In this document: positions 34,898 to 45,445 of the stretch, piece after piece | Layout of the letters: every line of letters starts with the position of its first letter | Position numbering within the stretch: position 1 is the first letter of the stretch | From: Cladocopium goreaui | Taxonomy: Eukaryota; Sar; Dinophyceae; Suessiales; Symbiodiniaceae | Length of the DNA stretch: 64,000 nucleotides | Assembly: GCA_947184155.2 (NCBI GenBank) | Contig: CAMXCT020000502.1 | Location: forward strand, 736,296-800,295 | Direction of reading: 5' to 3' | The notes under the pieces: model-generated | What the model saw: the letters and a program-made list of their open reading frames with translations, nothing else | Database searches by the model: none | Told to the model about the DNA's origin: nothing | Position numbers and translations under genes: made by a program

Positions 34898-36229
34898 ATT
34901 ACCCTCTGGTAAACTAACTTAGCTATTGAAAATGGCCATAGAAATAGTGGATTTTCCCATAGAACTTGGTGATTTTCCATAGTTTTTTGTATGTTTACCA
35001 GAGGGTAAGGGGCAACCACCGGGACAAGAGCTGTGACCCTTGCCCCCCACCTGCGGCTGGATGCCACTTCGCCAACAACGCTATGGCCTTGGGCCGTGAT
35101 TGGGCCCTTGTTCAGAAGACTAATAAAAACAAAGAGACCAAGCCATGATCGAACTATTCCCTAGGGATCCATGGTGCTGGAATATTTACCTACATTGGGA
35201 TTATTTTAAATTACTTTAGGGGTCAATGTAGGTAAATATTCCATACATGGATCCTCTGGGATTGTAATACATGTGCAATGTGGTGCACCATAGCTAGCTA
35301 AGTTGGTTGATAACTCCAATAACTATTGTTTATGGTAGATATATCTATAGTTAATGGGCTTATAAACAATTTATAACTGGGGGGCACCACCTTGTATATA
35401 GTAATATGAGTTGTATATTTCATCTAATATATATATATTATACATACATACACAGTACATCCACATGTGTATTCTAGAGGACATGGTCTTGAAATTGGAC
35501 CGGGTGTATTACAAAAGATCAGCATGTCATGTATTACAATATGACAATATATTGGTTGTGTATCTATCTGCTATCTATATACATACTAGTAAATATGCAG
35601 TATCTCTACAAGTGTATTCATATATAACATATCCCAAAAATACGATGGTCATCTCAACCAATCATCCCTTTTGTCTGCTTCAAACACCAATACATACTTG
35701 AAAATCCCCAACCAAAATATTAATATATAGTAACCCAACAAAAAGATCAAAAAGTATTTCCAGAATGGTTTAGATTATATATATATATGGGTAAATCATA
35801 ACATTTCACTACCCTGAATTAAGGCCATTTAGGGATGATGGTGAGGTGGTTATAATTTACCCAGATATATATATATATATACCATCTGGCTATTTAACAG
35901 TTCGCCATGGAAAATCCACCCATTTTTAAGAACGGTAAACCATCTATTTCTATGGGCCATCTATACCATGGCGAACTGTTAGTCATAACCAGAGGGTATA
36001 TCCCATTAAATCCCATTAAACCACCATTTTCCTATGGTTTTCCTATGGTATTTTCCTATGGCTAGCCCTGTTAGTCATAACCAGGCCAGGATTCCAATAT
36101 ATTCCAACTGTTCTATATCGACCTTTGGAGATTGCCAAAATTCAGCCAGAAACCTTTCGGCCAAAACACGCCGCAGGCATACGCCGCTAGCTGCAGGTCC
36201 TTCGCCAAGACGCAGTTCAGCAAGGCGTC
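34873..36229 (-). CDS. gene H, last three exons
   Basis: Exons 36123-36229, 34999-35119 and 34873-34905 join in phase to a TGA. The first (acceptor CCCTGATCAG, donor CAAAG/GTCGAT) reads DALLNCVLAKDLQLAAYACG. The second (acceptor TTTTTATTAG) reads GHSVVGEVASSRRWGAR and continues into the F1 end as PYPL. The third starts RVILLVLSGE. Third positions are mostly G or C in the first two. The 5' end is missing. Unknown product. Confidence 0.62.
34900..35007. repeat. F1 element acting as last intron of gene H
   Basis: CTG/GTAAAC and TTTACCAG/AGGGTA are used in phase 0, as in gene A. Confidence 0.88.
35157..35262. repeat. F6-like element
   Basis: TAGGGATCCATGG..GAATATTTACCTACATTG faces CAATGTAGGTAAATATTC..CATGGATCCTCTG. 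Confidence 0.75.
35274..35396. repeat. F4 element, GTGGTGC subtype
   Basis: TGCAATGTGGTGCACC to GGGGGCACCACCTTGTA. Confidence 0.8.
35789..35863. repeat. F5 element, short
   Basis: GGGTAAATCATAACATTTCACTACC to TGGTTATAATTTACCC. Confidence 0.8.
35880..36088. repeat. F1 element plus fragment
   Basis: 35880-35998 is a complete GTTCGCCATGG-stem copy. 36003-36088 is an attached piece ending GTCATAACCAGGCC. Confidence 0.82.
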
Positions 36230-36449
36230 CTGATCAGGGTGGTGATTTTCCTATAGAAATATCTACCTAATTATGTATTCTGTATCTGTATATAAAATAT
36301 AATGTGTATATATATATAATGCATACATAATTATGCAATCATATATGTATATCTACTGTATATCTGAATACGGATATCATTACATCATATTGTATATATG
36401 TTATGCATTCATAACTAGTGAGACACACATCACTGATTCCAGTGGATAT

Positions 36450-36671
36450 TCAAGGATCCCCAACCAACTGCGGCAAGTTGAAATCCCTGTGAAAAACACC
36501 TCCGTCTTTTTTGGATGTTGAAGATACATTTGATGAATGCCATGTTTGGGGGAGGCAGCACTTGCTGGTAGTGGTAGGAGGAAAATTGTGGGTCTCATAA
36601 ATGTTGCTTTGAAGGATTTGAGTGGTCTCAAGTGTCAGCTTTCCCAAAACATCAGAGCTATGATAAATCAA
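36450..36671 (-). CDS. possible exon
   Basis: The minus-strand frame SSDVLGKLTLETTQILQSN continues to DFNLPQLVGDP. A second frame is also open, and borders were not found. It could precede gene H. Confidence 0.3.
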   Translation of the reverse strand: MIYHSSDVLGKLTLETTQILQSNIYETHNFPPTTTSKCCLPQTWHSSNVSSTSKKDGGVFHRDFNLPQLVGDP

Positions 36672-36673
36672 AT

Positions 36674-36785
36674 CTGGTTGGTGGTTGACCTACCCCTCTG
36701 AAAAATGATGGAGTTCGTCAGTTGGGATGATGACATTCCCAATATATGGAAAAATATAAAAGTCATGTTCCAAAGCACCAACCAG
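36674..36785. repeat. F2 element
   Basis: Flanked by AAAT on both sides. Confidence 0.88.
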
Positions 36786-36950
36786 AAATGCTTAACCAAT
36801 CTCAACGTATCTCAACTGGCTACAGGTCAGCTCACCCTACCCTGATTCTGTTGCAAAACAGATGGGACGTGTGGATGGTGATCCATGGTCATCCCATCTC
36901 CAGCACATCGATCTTCCAATGATTAAGGTTGGCATCTAACCTCCAGTACT

Positions 36951-37206
36951 TCAATGGCCATTTTAGGAACCGATTGATTGGAGGTACCTACCATATATAC
37001 CCTCTGGTAAACTAACATAGCTATTGAAAATGGCCATTTATAGTGGATTTTCCCATTAAAAATTGTGATTTTGCATAGCTATGTTAAATTACCAGAGGGT
37101 AAGGCCTATATAAGGGCTATGTAAGGGAATATCCCAGCAAAATATGGCCAAACATATGGTACGTTTACGTACCTCCAATTTAGGATTCTGGAGATCTCCC
37201 ATTGAG
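36951..37206. repeat. F7 element split by an F1 insertion
   Basis: CAATGGCCATTTTAGGAACC..GGAGGTACCTACCATA, then F1, then AGGCCTATATAAGG..GTACCTCCAATTTAGG. Removing F1 and one TA restores ATATAAGGCC, as in the unbroken copy at 19419. Confidence 0.82.
36998..37101. repeat. F1 element nested in F7
   Basis: Complete copy. The target was a TA in CCATATA. Confidence 0.9.
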
Positions 37207-37266
37207 TAATCAAAGCTGGCTTTTTTGAGCAGTGTGAAATATTCATCCCTCTATCATTCCATGAAA

Positions 37267-37370
37267 TACCCTCTGGTAAACTAACATAACTATGGAAAAT
37301 CACCATTGTTCATAGAAAAATTCACTATAAATGGTGATTTTCCATAGTTACGTTAAATTACCAGAGGGTA
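37267..37370. repeat. F1 element
   Basis: Complete; only 60 bp from the F7 element on its left. Confidence 0.9.
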
Positions 37371-37374
37371 CTGC

Positions 37375-38030
37375 TTGGTTTTTTTCGGGATTTCCCGGCC
37401 TTGGACGATTAGAATCCACAATAGATCAAGGGTAGTAGAATACCCATCAAATCCCATCAACCAACAGGGGTTTAGCAGCCACTGCTCAATTGAAAATCCC
37501 CAAAAAATATATCCCGTTGACTTCGATCATTTCCCAATTGAAACCTCCATAGAAATAGCCGATCCATCCAGGGTGAGGATCATTCCAGGTGCTCAATGAG
37601 CCTCAAACAGGTGTTAATATCCTCAAACAAAATCAAACATTGGGATATTAAATGGTTAAATTCCAAATTCCATACAAACTCAAATTCTCATATAAAAATT
37701 TCATTTGAGATTGTCAATCTCAAGCAAGATTGCTGACAAAACTGTAGTTTAATCATAAAAGTTCACCAACCGATCTACGGTGACGTCGACCGAAAAGGTT
37801 GCTACAATTCAACCGAAATCATATCATTCCCGAATACTTATGGATTACGATGTTCCATCAATTTCATGTACTGATGAGATTACAGTATGTTTTTTGGGAA
37901 TGAGGCACGTAAATTACGATGTTCCATATTCTCATGTTTGTTGATTAAAAAACATTTAACATCATGTCAAATCCTGCATTTTTTGCGGCTTAATATCTCT
38001 CTAGTCATGGCGAAGTTCAGCCCATTTCCA
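37375..38030. other. no convincing exon
   Basis: Several short frames on both strands lack splice support. AATTCCAAATTCC and TACGATGTTCCAT words repeat. No element ends seen. Confidence 0.4.
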
Positions 38031-38093
38031 TCAATCAGAATCTGTCCTTCCAAGCTTTTTCTGCTGAACTACCTGGCTTCGGTGTTCAAAACC
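38031..38093 (-). CDS. terminal exon of an unknown gene
   Basis: Minus strand, after AACCAACCAG (an F2-like end), 20 codons reading GFEHRSQVVQQKKLGRT to TGA. A CAG/GTAGTT donor inside could instead end a shorter exon. Confidence 0.42.
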   Translation of the reverse strand, partial: GFEHRSQVVQQKKLGRTDSD

Positions 38094-38511
38094 CTGGTTG
38101 GTTAGTCTCATTGGAAATTCTGGTTGAGAACGGATATCCCGGTTCATGGATTGTTCAGGACGGTATGACATAGTACAACTCCATATACTCAATCACCAGG
38201 GCTCTAGCAGCCACTGCTCAATTGTTGTTCGACCCAACCTCGCTGGTATTGATAAGAAATATGGAGGTCAACCCTATAGGTTTCTCACGATCCAACAATT
38301 TCTGCAGCTAAGAATTTAAAAAATTGTCGTTCAGACTTTTTCTCTGTCATTTGCGGTGTCGTTCCATGTTCATCCATGTTTACAGGGGCCTCGGATATTT
38401 CCTCACCAAAGCTGAATCACCAGCTAAGAATTGGACATGTGAAGGAATCAATAAGATTGACCCATGTTGACCCTATACTTGAAAGATCACCCTGGTAACT
38501 TGGCAACTGGT

Positions 38512-40192
38512 TCAAGCCCTAAATGGAACAAGCCCTACGGGACTTGACCGCTTGACCGTCCAGTTGGGATGCGCACCATCCAGGCTCCCGGCAATCATAG
38601 GGTCGAAGCCAGTGTACCTGGGTTTTTTTGCTGATCCTGGCTGACCAAAAACTGCCAAAAACGGGGCACCAGGAGAACCTGATTTTTATTGGAGCTAAGT
38701 GCGAAAAGGGGTGAAATTTGGATCTGTCCATTTTGATGAACAATCCAAAAAGTTGAAACAACCTGCAAGTGATAGACCCACCAAATTGGATGATTCAAAA
38801 AAAACTCGCATGAACATATCCAATGATTTCATTGGTATGCCTGGGTATCCTGGGTACATATATATATAATATATACATATGGCACCAGTTTGCGACAACA
38901 GATTTGGGGGCCTGTTTGAAGTATGCTGCATGGCGGTTCAACCCACCTCAAACATATATGTGTACCTGTTCCGGGGATGATCATCTTATATAAATAGCAT
39001 GGGGAAAAACAGTTACAATAACAAACAAACATGTCATATAATCACTAACCTGAATAGTATGGTAAATTATAATGGTAAACAAACAATAACAAGATCTGGG
39101 TAAACAATGAATTATCACAAATCGTAAACTATGTAAACTATGTTACGATTACTAATCTGGGTAAATTCAAAAAAAACATCACTACCCTCTGGTAATGACT
39201 AACAAAAAGCTATTGAAAATGGCCCAGTCGAAATAGTGGAGATTTTCCCATGAAAAATGGTGGATCTTTCCATAGTTATGTTAAATTACCAGAGGGTACA
39301 TCCATTTTCCTATGGTTTTCCTATGGTTTTCCCATTAAAACCTCCATTTTCCTATAGTAAATCACTGTATCTGCAGGGTAAACCTCCATTTTCCTATGGT
39401 TTTCCTATGGTATTTAACATAACCTGAATAGTTCGGCCTTTTTTGGGGATGATTTCCCTCGCAAGAAAATTTCACCAGGGGAATCATCGGGATCGTGTCG
39501 CTTGTGACGACTTGAAACGCTAAGCACAAACCAACTTTTTTCAGCCGCCAGATGTGTGGAAAACCCTATGGTTAATAGTGGTGGTTAATAGTGGTTAATA
39601 GTGGTTAATAGTGGTTAATAGTGGTTAATAGTGGTTAATAGTGGTTATTAGTGATTAATACCTGATCTAATGAATAATATATCATATATATATATATATA
39701 TCTGGTTGGTGCTTGAGCCCCTACCCCTCTGAAAAATGATGGAGTTCGTCAGTCAGGATGATGAAATTCCCAATATATGGAAAAATAAAATTTCATGTTC
39801 CAAACCACCAACCAGATATACAATTATATATATATACATGATATATGTGGGATAAGCCTAGATGGCTTATAATTATGCTTTAATTATGCGTATACAAATC
39901 CCTTTGTAAGATTCAAGATCCCAAGAAACCATTTTTCATGATGAATATCACCTTTCTAAAAGGGATCATAGAATGTTGAATATCCCCCATTCAACATCCC
40001 ATTCTATGGCTTTACCCTCTGGTAAACTAACATAACTCTGGAAAATCACCATTTTTTATGGGTAAATCAACTATTTCTATGGCCATTTTCAATAGCTATG
40101 TAACAAATTACCAGAGGGTAGTAGGGAATTTCCCCACCTTTCCAACTGGGACCTTTCTGGGGCTGGGGGATAAAACGCCCGAGATTCCGACT
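38512..40192 (-). CDS. gene I, last three exons
   Basis: Exons 40138-40192, 39476-39519 and 38512-38678 join in phase to TGA. They read RAFYPPAPERSQLE, then SSRHKRHDPDDSP, then a 54-residue end with APFLAVFGQPGSAKK and FDPMIAGSLDGAHPNW. Acceptors are ATCTTTTTAG, TTTGTGCTTAG and AAATCAG; donors are AAAG/GTGGGG and CCTG/GTGAAA. The last exon has a good third-position bias. The start was not found: an ATG at about 40235 would need a 35 bp intron. Unknown product. Confidence 0.58.
39020..39180. repeat. F5-like decayed sequence
   Basis: AATCACTAACCTGAATAG, GGTAAATTATAA and GGGTAAAC words. Lies in a gene I intron. Confidence 0.5.
39183..39298. repeat. F1 element
   Basis: Complete ends with a CAGTCGAAATAGTGG insertion in the core. 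Lies in a gene I intron. Confidence 0.85.
39563..39690. repeat. GTGGTTAATA tandem repeat
   Basis: About eight units of AGTGGTTAAT, then TGATTAATACCTGATCTAATG. The same tail follows a shorter array at 43087-43160. Confidence 0.88.
39702..39815. repeat. F2 element
   Basis: Flanked by ATAT. The left end uses GGTGCTTGAGCCCC. Confidence 0.88.
40013..40120. repeat. F1 element
   Basis: Complete copy, immediately downstream (minus sense) of gene I exon 40138. Confidence 0.9.
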
Positions 40193-40351
40193 CTAAAAAG
40201 ATCACCAGCTGCCTCAGTCCACCTCACGACGCATGACGACGACGACGATGAGTAAATCCACTATAAAATAGCCATAATTTATAGCCATAATCAATGATTA
40301 TAATCAATATAATCCACATAAATCAACTATAAATCAACTATAGGGTCATCG

Positions 40352-40458
40352 TAAACAGCCAGATAGCGAACTGGAAAGATCCACCATGCTATTAATGGGT
40401 GAATCCAAAAATTTTGATGGCAATTTTCAATAGCTTTTTGTATGTTTACCAGAGGGTA
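40352..40458. repeat. F1 element, left end damaged
   Basis: Left side begins near AGCGAACTGGAAAGATCC; right end GTTTACCAGAGGGTA is intact. Confidence 0.75.
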
Positions 40459-40617
40459 AAATAGCCTAATTTTCAATAGGCTCATGTGGATAATACACAG
40501 CACATAATCACGTTAATATATATTTTAATGGGACAAATATGTGGTCAACCATCAAACTTCGTGGCTTTTCCCTAGACGTTTCAGAGAAAAGCATGGATTT
40601 CTGGTCGTCTCCATGTT

Positions 40618-41637
40618 CTACAACGGATCCATGGATATAACTGCCAGTTGGATGTAGCCCTGGTGAAATTGCAAAAAAACCGAAGATAAAAAAAATTAAA
40701 CTACTGTAAATATATGTTGTAGTAATAATATGTAACAATAATAACACTAAAAACAATAACAATGATAACAATAAAAACAATAACAATAATGATATAAAAT
40801 AATAAGTAAAAATAAAAGTAAAAAGTAATAGTAGTAATATACATATATATATATATATATGGGTAAATTATAATATTTCACTAACCTGAATTAAGCCCAT
40901 TTGGGAATGATTTCCCTTACTAACCATGATTCCAGTGAGGGAGAACAGTGAGGTCGTTGTAATACTGTAATGTACCCAGATATATTGGGAAAAAATCGAA
41001 TGATCTTGGCTCCCCAGGCTCTGTTGCAGCACCATGGCGTTCTCCCGGTTCTTGGCTGTCAACTGACGCAGCAAAACCTCGGTTGTGCAGAGGTGCTGAT
41101 GGTGCTGGCCCCATTTTCAACCCCTTGGACCCTTGGTATTCAAACATGGCAAGCTGGAAAATCAACTATGAAAAATGGGCAAAACATGGGACATATATGG
41201 CAGTGTGTCAAAACCTTGTACTCCTGGTGAACATCAAAATAGCTGGTAAATGGATGTTCATCCCACTAAAAATGTATCTATAGGTATTGACCCATACCCA
41301 TATGGACATATCATATAGGAACATGGGAAATCCTGATCTAAAATGGAGGTTTTACTGTTTTTACTGAGAAAATGGTCTATCAATGGCGGAATTGTCCATT
41401 GCCATGGGGAAAACTACTGGAGGGTCGGTTTTTTTTTTGTGATTGACACTTTTAAAGGCCACTACATAAAAATATTGGTTTATTCGGGATGATCAGCAAC
41501 ATCATGCGGGCATGGACAACAAACAATGCCTGCAACCACCAGTGAATGAATCAAGGATGCCACACATCTGTATAAAAATTGAGTTTTTAGGGACTTGGAC
41601 ACTGCTGATTTTTGATCCAACATTTTGACGTGGCCAT
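40618..41637 (-). CDS. gene J, last three exons
   Basis: Exons 41595-41637, 40976-41077 and 40618-40659 join in phase to TAG. They read WPRQNVGSKISSVQ, then LLRQLTAKNRENAMVLQQ through HSIFSQYIW, then GYIQLAVISMDPL. The intron after 40976 starts in an F5 end (CTGG/GTACAT) and the next acceptor is TTTGCAATTTCACCAG. A second phase-consistent chain exists: start ATG right after CATTTAG, then FAASVDSQEPGERHG, then LHPTGSYIHGSVVEH, with a stop at 40508. I prefer the first because its middle exon has far more G/C third positions. Unknown product. Confidence 0.5.
40730..40860. repeat. AAC/AAT-rich and TA simple repeats
   Basis: AACAATAAC and AGTAAAAATAA runs, then TATATATA, in the last intron of gene J. 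Confidence 0.8.
40860..40979. repeat. F5 element
   Basis: GGGTAAATTATAATATTTCACTAACC to GTAATGTACCC. Its right end supplies the gene J donor on the minus strand. Confidence 0.82.
41183..41310. repeat. F10 repeat
   Basis: Shares GTAAATGGATGTTCATCCC and TAGGTATTGACCCATA with 19685. Confidence 0.6.
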
Positions 41638-41659
41638 CTAAATGGTATGGGTGATGGAG

Positions 41660-41695
41660 ATGATAGAATCTTCATCATCATCATCATCATCATCA
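41660..41695. repeat. CAT microsatellite
   Basis: Nine or so CAT units. Confidence 0.9.
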
Positions 41696-41969
41696 TGAGG
41701 AGGGTGATGACTGATGAATGGTCAGTGACCTCTGGATGGTGTTTTCGCCTGAGACACTGACCTTTCCATCAGGCTGGATGGTGCAGCCAGGCCTGCAACA
41801 GTTGCTACATCAGTAGGTGACTACTCCAGCTAGCCTAAAGTTCCCCCTCAGCTCACCCACTGATTGCTAGTTCTAGAGTGCTGCAGTACTTCATCATTCC
41901 ACTTGCTCCAGCAGTTTTTTTGGCCCCTGGGCCCCACCTTTTTCCAGGTGACCTGGTGGTGACCTGGTC

Positions 41970-42084
41970 CTAGTCCTCCAGTCCTCCCGGCCTCAAATAG
42001 TAGGAGGCGAAGAGCCGCAGAATGCCGAGATGCGCTTTCTGCCAGTAGGTCATCTTATGCGGACAGGTGATCTGGCGGTGAAGA
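41970..42084 (-). CDS. terminal exon of an unknown gene
   Basis: Minus strand after CCCCATGGTCTCCACAG, 37 codons to TAG, mostly G/C third positions. Reads CPHKMTYWQKAHLGILRLF and SYYLRPGGLED. The exon at 42457 may precede it, but the phase needs another exon. Confidence 0.6.
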
Positions 42085-42456
42085 CTGTGGAGACCATGGG
42101 GAAAAACCACCGATTTTTTTTGCAGCGGAAGATGGTGCAACGTCTTTTTGTTGCGATAAAAAAAAAAACATGGAAGAACTTGAACTTGCAACGTCTTGAT
42201 GGCTTGACTTGAGCAGTTTCCAAAAGCTGACCAAAGGTGGATTGATTTTGCTGGTGTTCACGTCAATAGGTGAATTACAATATGGAATCATATGTAATCC
42301 AGTCCATGGTTTGATATTAATATGTAATAATATTCATGGCTTAATTACAATGGGTGAAATCTGCTTTTAGTTTTAATAGAACCCATCTCAGATTCTGTTG
42401 GTCATAGCCACTAACCTGAGCTGCCAAGGTCGACGCCAGCCATCACCCTTCCGACC

Positions 42457-42535
42457 TGTAGCTGATGTAGCAGCCGTTCAGCATCCATCAAGCAATCACG
42501 TGGCAGAGCCGCCTCGATTGTTGACGCTACCGGAC
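42457..42535 (-). CDS. orphan exon
   Basis: Minus strand, TTGGATGAAG to CTACAG/GTCGGA. Reads VASTIEAALPRDCLMDAERL then LHQLQ, helix-like. Confidence 0.52.
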
Positions 42536-42683
42536 TTCATCCAAGTTGGGAACAAATCTTGGAAAAATTGTAGGTTATTGGATAATCACAATGTTTGGAA
42601 AAAATCGTTGAACAATTATACATATATGTTATTGGATGAGTACAATGTTTGGAACTAAAAATCCAAGGTAGCATTGGAAATAA

Positions 42684-42802
42684 TGTGGGTAAAACAATGC
42701 CATAAACCACCGATTTTCCTGGGAATGGTAAGTTTATACCACCTATAAATGTATGGTGATTTTCCTGGGGGATGGTGGGTTTATGGCATTGCTTCACCCA
42801 CA
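42684..42802. repeat. F8 element
   Basis: GTGGGTAAAACAATGCCATAAACC to GGTTTATGGCATTGCTTCACCCAC, directly abutting an F1 copy. Confidence 0.85.
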
Positions 42803-42803
42803 T

Positions 42804-42890
42804 TACCCTCCGGTAAACTAACATAGCTATTGAAAATGGCAATTTATAGTGAGTTTTCCCATTAAAAATGGTGATTCTCCATAGTTATAC
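42804..42890. repeat. F1 element, right end lost
   Basis: Left end TACCCTCCGGTAAAC is present. The copy breaks off at CCATAGTTATAC, where the exon at 42891 begins. Confidence 0.82.
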
Positions 42891-43089
42891 TTCGAAAATC
42901 TTCGAAACATCGTGGTACAACACAATACCCAACGAAGCTCGGCTGTGATTGTCGACCAACGAAGCGACTCGCCTGAGGGACCTCTTGGCCAAGCTTAGGG
43001 ACCAGCAATGTGGACACCTCGGCAGTTGGTGCGGGTTGAGTTGGTGCCCAAAAAGGGCTAAATCCAGCCATAAAGTGTGAACCAGCCAT
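42891..43089 (-). CDS. possible first coding exon
   Basis: A minus-strand frame of 66 codons from an ATG at 43089: MAGSHFMAGFSPFWAP, then TLLVPKLGQEVPQASR, ending CVVPRCFEDFR at a GTATAA donor. The ATG follows the GTTAATAGTG array. It could start the gene that ends at 41970. Confidence 0.5.
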
Positions 43090-43165
43090 GTTAATAGTGA
43101 TTAATAGTGGTTAATAGTGGTTATTAGTGATTAATACCTGATCTAATGAATATTGTATCATATAT
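43087..43165. repeat. GTTAATAGTG repeat, second locus
   Basis: Four units and the tail ATACCTGATCTAATGAATA shared with 39563-39690. Confidence 0.85.
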
Positions 43166-43264
43166 ATCTTGAACCAATGATTGGCTGGTTTAATGGCATT
43201 TAATGGTGGGCTTAATGGCATTTTATGGTGGTTTAATAGGATCTAATGGGAATTTTCATGGCAT

Positions 43265-43375
43265 CTGGTTGGTGGTTTTGAGCCCTAGCCCTCTGAAAAA
43301 TGATGGAGTGAAAGTCAGTTGGGATGATGACATTCCCAACTGAATGGAAAAAAAAAGTTCCAAACCACCAACCAG
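43265..43375. repeat. F2 element
   Basis: Complete ends, with an A run before the right arm. Confidence 0.88.
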
Positions 43376-43409
43376 ATTGGGTATTGGTTCATGGTCCCCG
43401 GTTCATGGT

Positions 43410-43512
43410 TTATGGGTATTCTGACCAGCAAATCTTGGGTAGCAAATCTTGGGATGCGACCATGAAAAAATGGGTGGCCTTGGAGAGTGAATTGATTCGC
43501 AGGTCAGAATGG
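43410..43512 (-). CDS. terminal exon of an unknown gene
   Basis: Minus strand after ACATATTTTTAG, 33 codons to TAA. Reads RINSLSKATHFFMVASQD then LPKICWSEYP. A plus-strand frame (SWDATMKKWVALESEL) overlaps and is a credible rival. Confidence 0.45.
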
Positions 43513-43771
43513 CTAAAAATATGTAAAGGTACCCCACATTCCCATTGTTTGAGATCTCGGTTTCCCAATTGAGATTACCATAGGGATCCATAGAGTTGTT
43601 CCTCTCTTGGTGCCAATGATATTGGATTTGTCGAAGACTATCAATTTTTAAACTTCCTATTTCATGAGTAACCCTTCAAAAAAGACCCTCTTTGGGTAAA
43701 ACAATTGAACAGCTCCCAAGCCATTCAAGTGATGAGTGGTTAACAAACAAAACAGCGGTGTCCATTTTTGA

Positions 43772-43883
43772 TACCCTCTGGTTATTGAACATAGCCATGG
43801 AAAATGGCCCATAGAAATAGATGGTTTACCTATTAAAAATGGGTGGATCTTTCCATGGCTATGTTAGTCATAACCAGATGGTA
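43772..43883. repeat. F1 element, CATAGCCATGG stem
   Basis: Right end ATAACCAGATGGTA. Confidence 0.87.
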
Positions 43884-44092
43884 AGCCCTGGAATAGCCTG
43901 AAATTCAATCTGACTTCATAGGTTTCCACATGACATCAGCATTACCTTGGACAAGTGCCATCTATGCACAAGTCCTATCTCAGTTGCCATAGCTATCCTC
44001 CAGTAATCAGTGCCATGGCATGAAAATCCGGACAGTTCGATGATGCTCCCAGCTATCTAGAAACCTCATGAAACCTGGTGCCTCCCAGTGAT

Positions 44093-44204
44093 GTTTGTTG
44101 GTTTATAAACCCCATGAATACTATAGTTATATCTACCATAAACCATAGTTATGGGAGTTATTTGCACCAACTTAGCTAACGAACTGGGGCACCACCTTGT
44201 ATCT
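44093..44204. repeat. F4 element, left end lost
   Basis: TTTGTTGGTTTATAAACCCC to GGGGCACCACCTTGTAT. Confidence 0.75.
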
Positions 44205-44285
44205 TCTTGGATTTCCCAGCTGATGACACCGGATTAACACATTCCCCATCATTCCCCATGATTCCCCATCCGTTTCAGGACATGG

Positions 44286-45000
44286 TCAGTTCCAAGGGAC
44301 AGCATCCCTGGCCAAGTAGTGAAAGCGCTTCTCAGCGCAAAAACGTGGATCCAGAAGGATGGAGACCACGAAGCGAAAGACCTGCGGTTGAATAGGGCAA
44401 TGCAATGGATCAATGGATTGGAAGAGACAATTTAGAGGAAAACATGGTTATATGATGTTATATAGGCAAATCAAGTTATTGAGGTTGCCTCTATTTTTCT
44501 TCCTTATACCAATTTTTGGGACATAAGAAATCCTCGGTGTAAAGGTCGTTATAGACCATCCAGATACATGTACTTGGTCCATGTTCAACCCAAAACCTAG
44601 GATTTAACCAAATAAATATTATTATCTTAGTAATATTACGTTAGTATCCCGGTATCATTCCATTATGTCTCCGTTGTACCACCATTTTTTAATGGTGTTA
44701 TCCCCCATCAAATCGGTTATTTCTGGTTAATTATCTCATATTCTATCATCTTCTATAATATATATATATATGTAATCTATATAATGTATATATATATAAT
44801 ATATATATATAATGTATATATATATCCCTTAAAATATCCCCATCATATCCCCATTCTGGTCCCATTATTACTGATTCCCGGGTCAGTGATGTGATCCTCG
44901 CGACCTCCACGTTGCGTCCCAGCAGGACGGGTTCCAAGACATCCGCGCGGTGGATGAAGACCCGCAGCAGCAAGAGTCGCAGTCGAAAGTCCGCGGAGGC
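44286..45000 (-). CDS. gene M, last two exons
   Basis: Exons 44872-45000 and 44286-44381 join in phase 0 to TGA. The first, after CATGGCTAG, is Leu/Arg-rich: RLRLLLLRVFIHRADVLEPV, then GRNVEVARITSLTRES, ending at GTAATA. The second, after TTCAACCGCAG, reads VFRFVVSILLDPRFCAEKR and ends RDAVPWN. About three quarters of third positions in the first exon are G or C. The leucine run may be a membrane or core segment. An upstream ATG exon is missing; the exon at 45446 may belong here if it is spliced before its stop. Confidence 0.63.
44750..44835. repeat. TA microsatellite
   Basis: TATATATA runs in the gene M intron. Confidence 0.85.
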
Positions 45001-45045
45001 CTAGCCATGGCTGGGTTCAAATGGTTTGCCATGAAAAAATGTGGT

Positions 45046-45135
45046 GGTTTTATAATCAAAATAGAGATTTGATCGGTTTTATAATCAAAATAGAGATTTG
45101 ATCGGTTTTATAATCAAAATAGAGATTTGATCAGT
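45046..45135. repeat. tandem repeat, 31 bp unit
   Basis: Three near-identical copies of GGTTTTATAATCAAAATAGA followed by GATTTGATC. Confidence 0.92.
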
Positions 45136-45234
45136 GAGTACTGGATTTTTGAGGGCTCAACTAATTAACATGAGGTCTTTTAACACAAAAATCGGTATTT
45201 ATATAACATTATAATCATCAGGCATTAAATTCAA

Positions 45235-45360
45235 CCAATGCGTAATGGATTTTGATGCACTATAGTTAACTAAGCTTTTTAAGTAGGTTAACTGAAGGTT
45301 TATAATGGGTATATCAATGGGCGTTATAAACCAATTTACACCTGGCAAGCACCAAGCATG
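45235..45360. repeat. F4-like relic
   Basis: Words such as CTATAGTTAACTAAG, GTTTATAATGGG and TTATAAACCAATTTAC, without clear ends. Confidence 0.4.
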
Positions 45361-45445
45361 GGAAGGTACATTAGTTAAAATTACTAAATTTATTATAGAT
45401 AAAGATAAATGAAGGAAATTGGATTTAAGCAAAGAATCTAAATTG

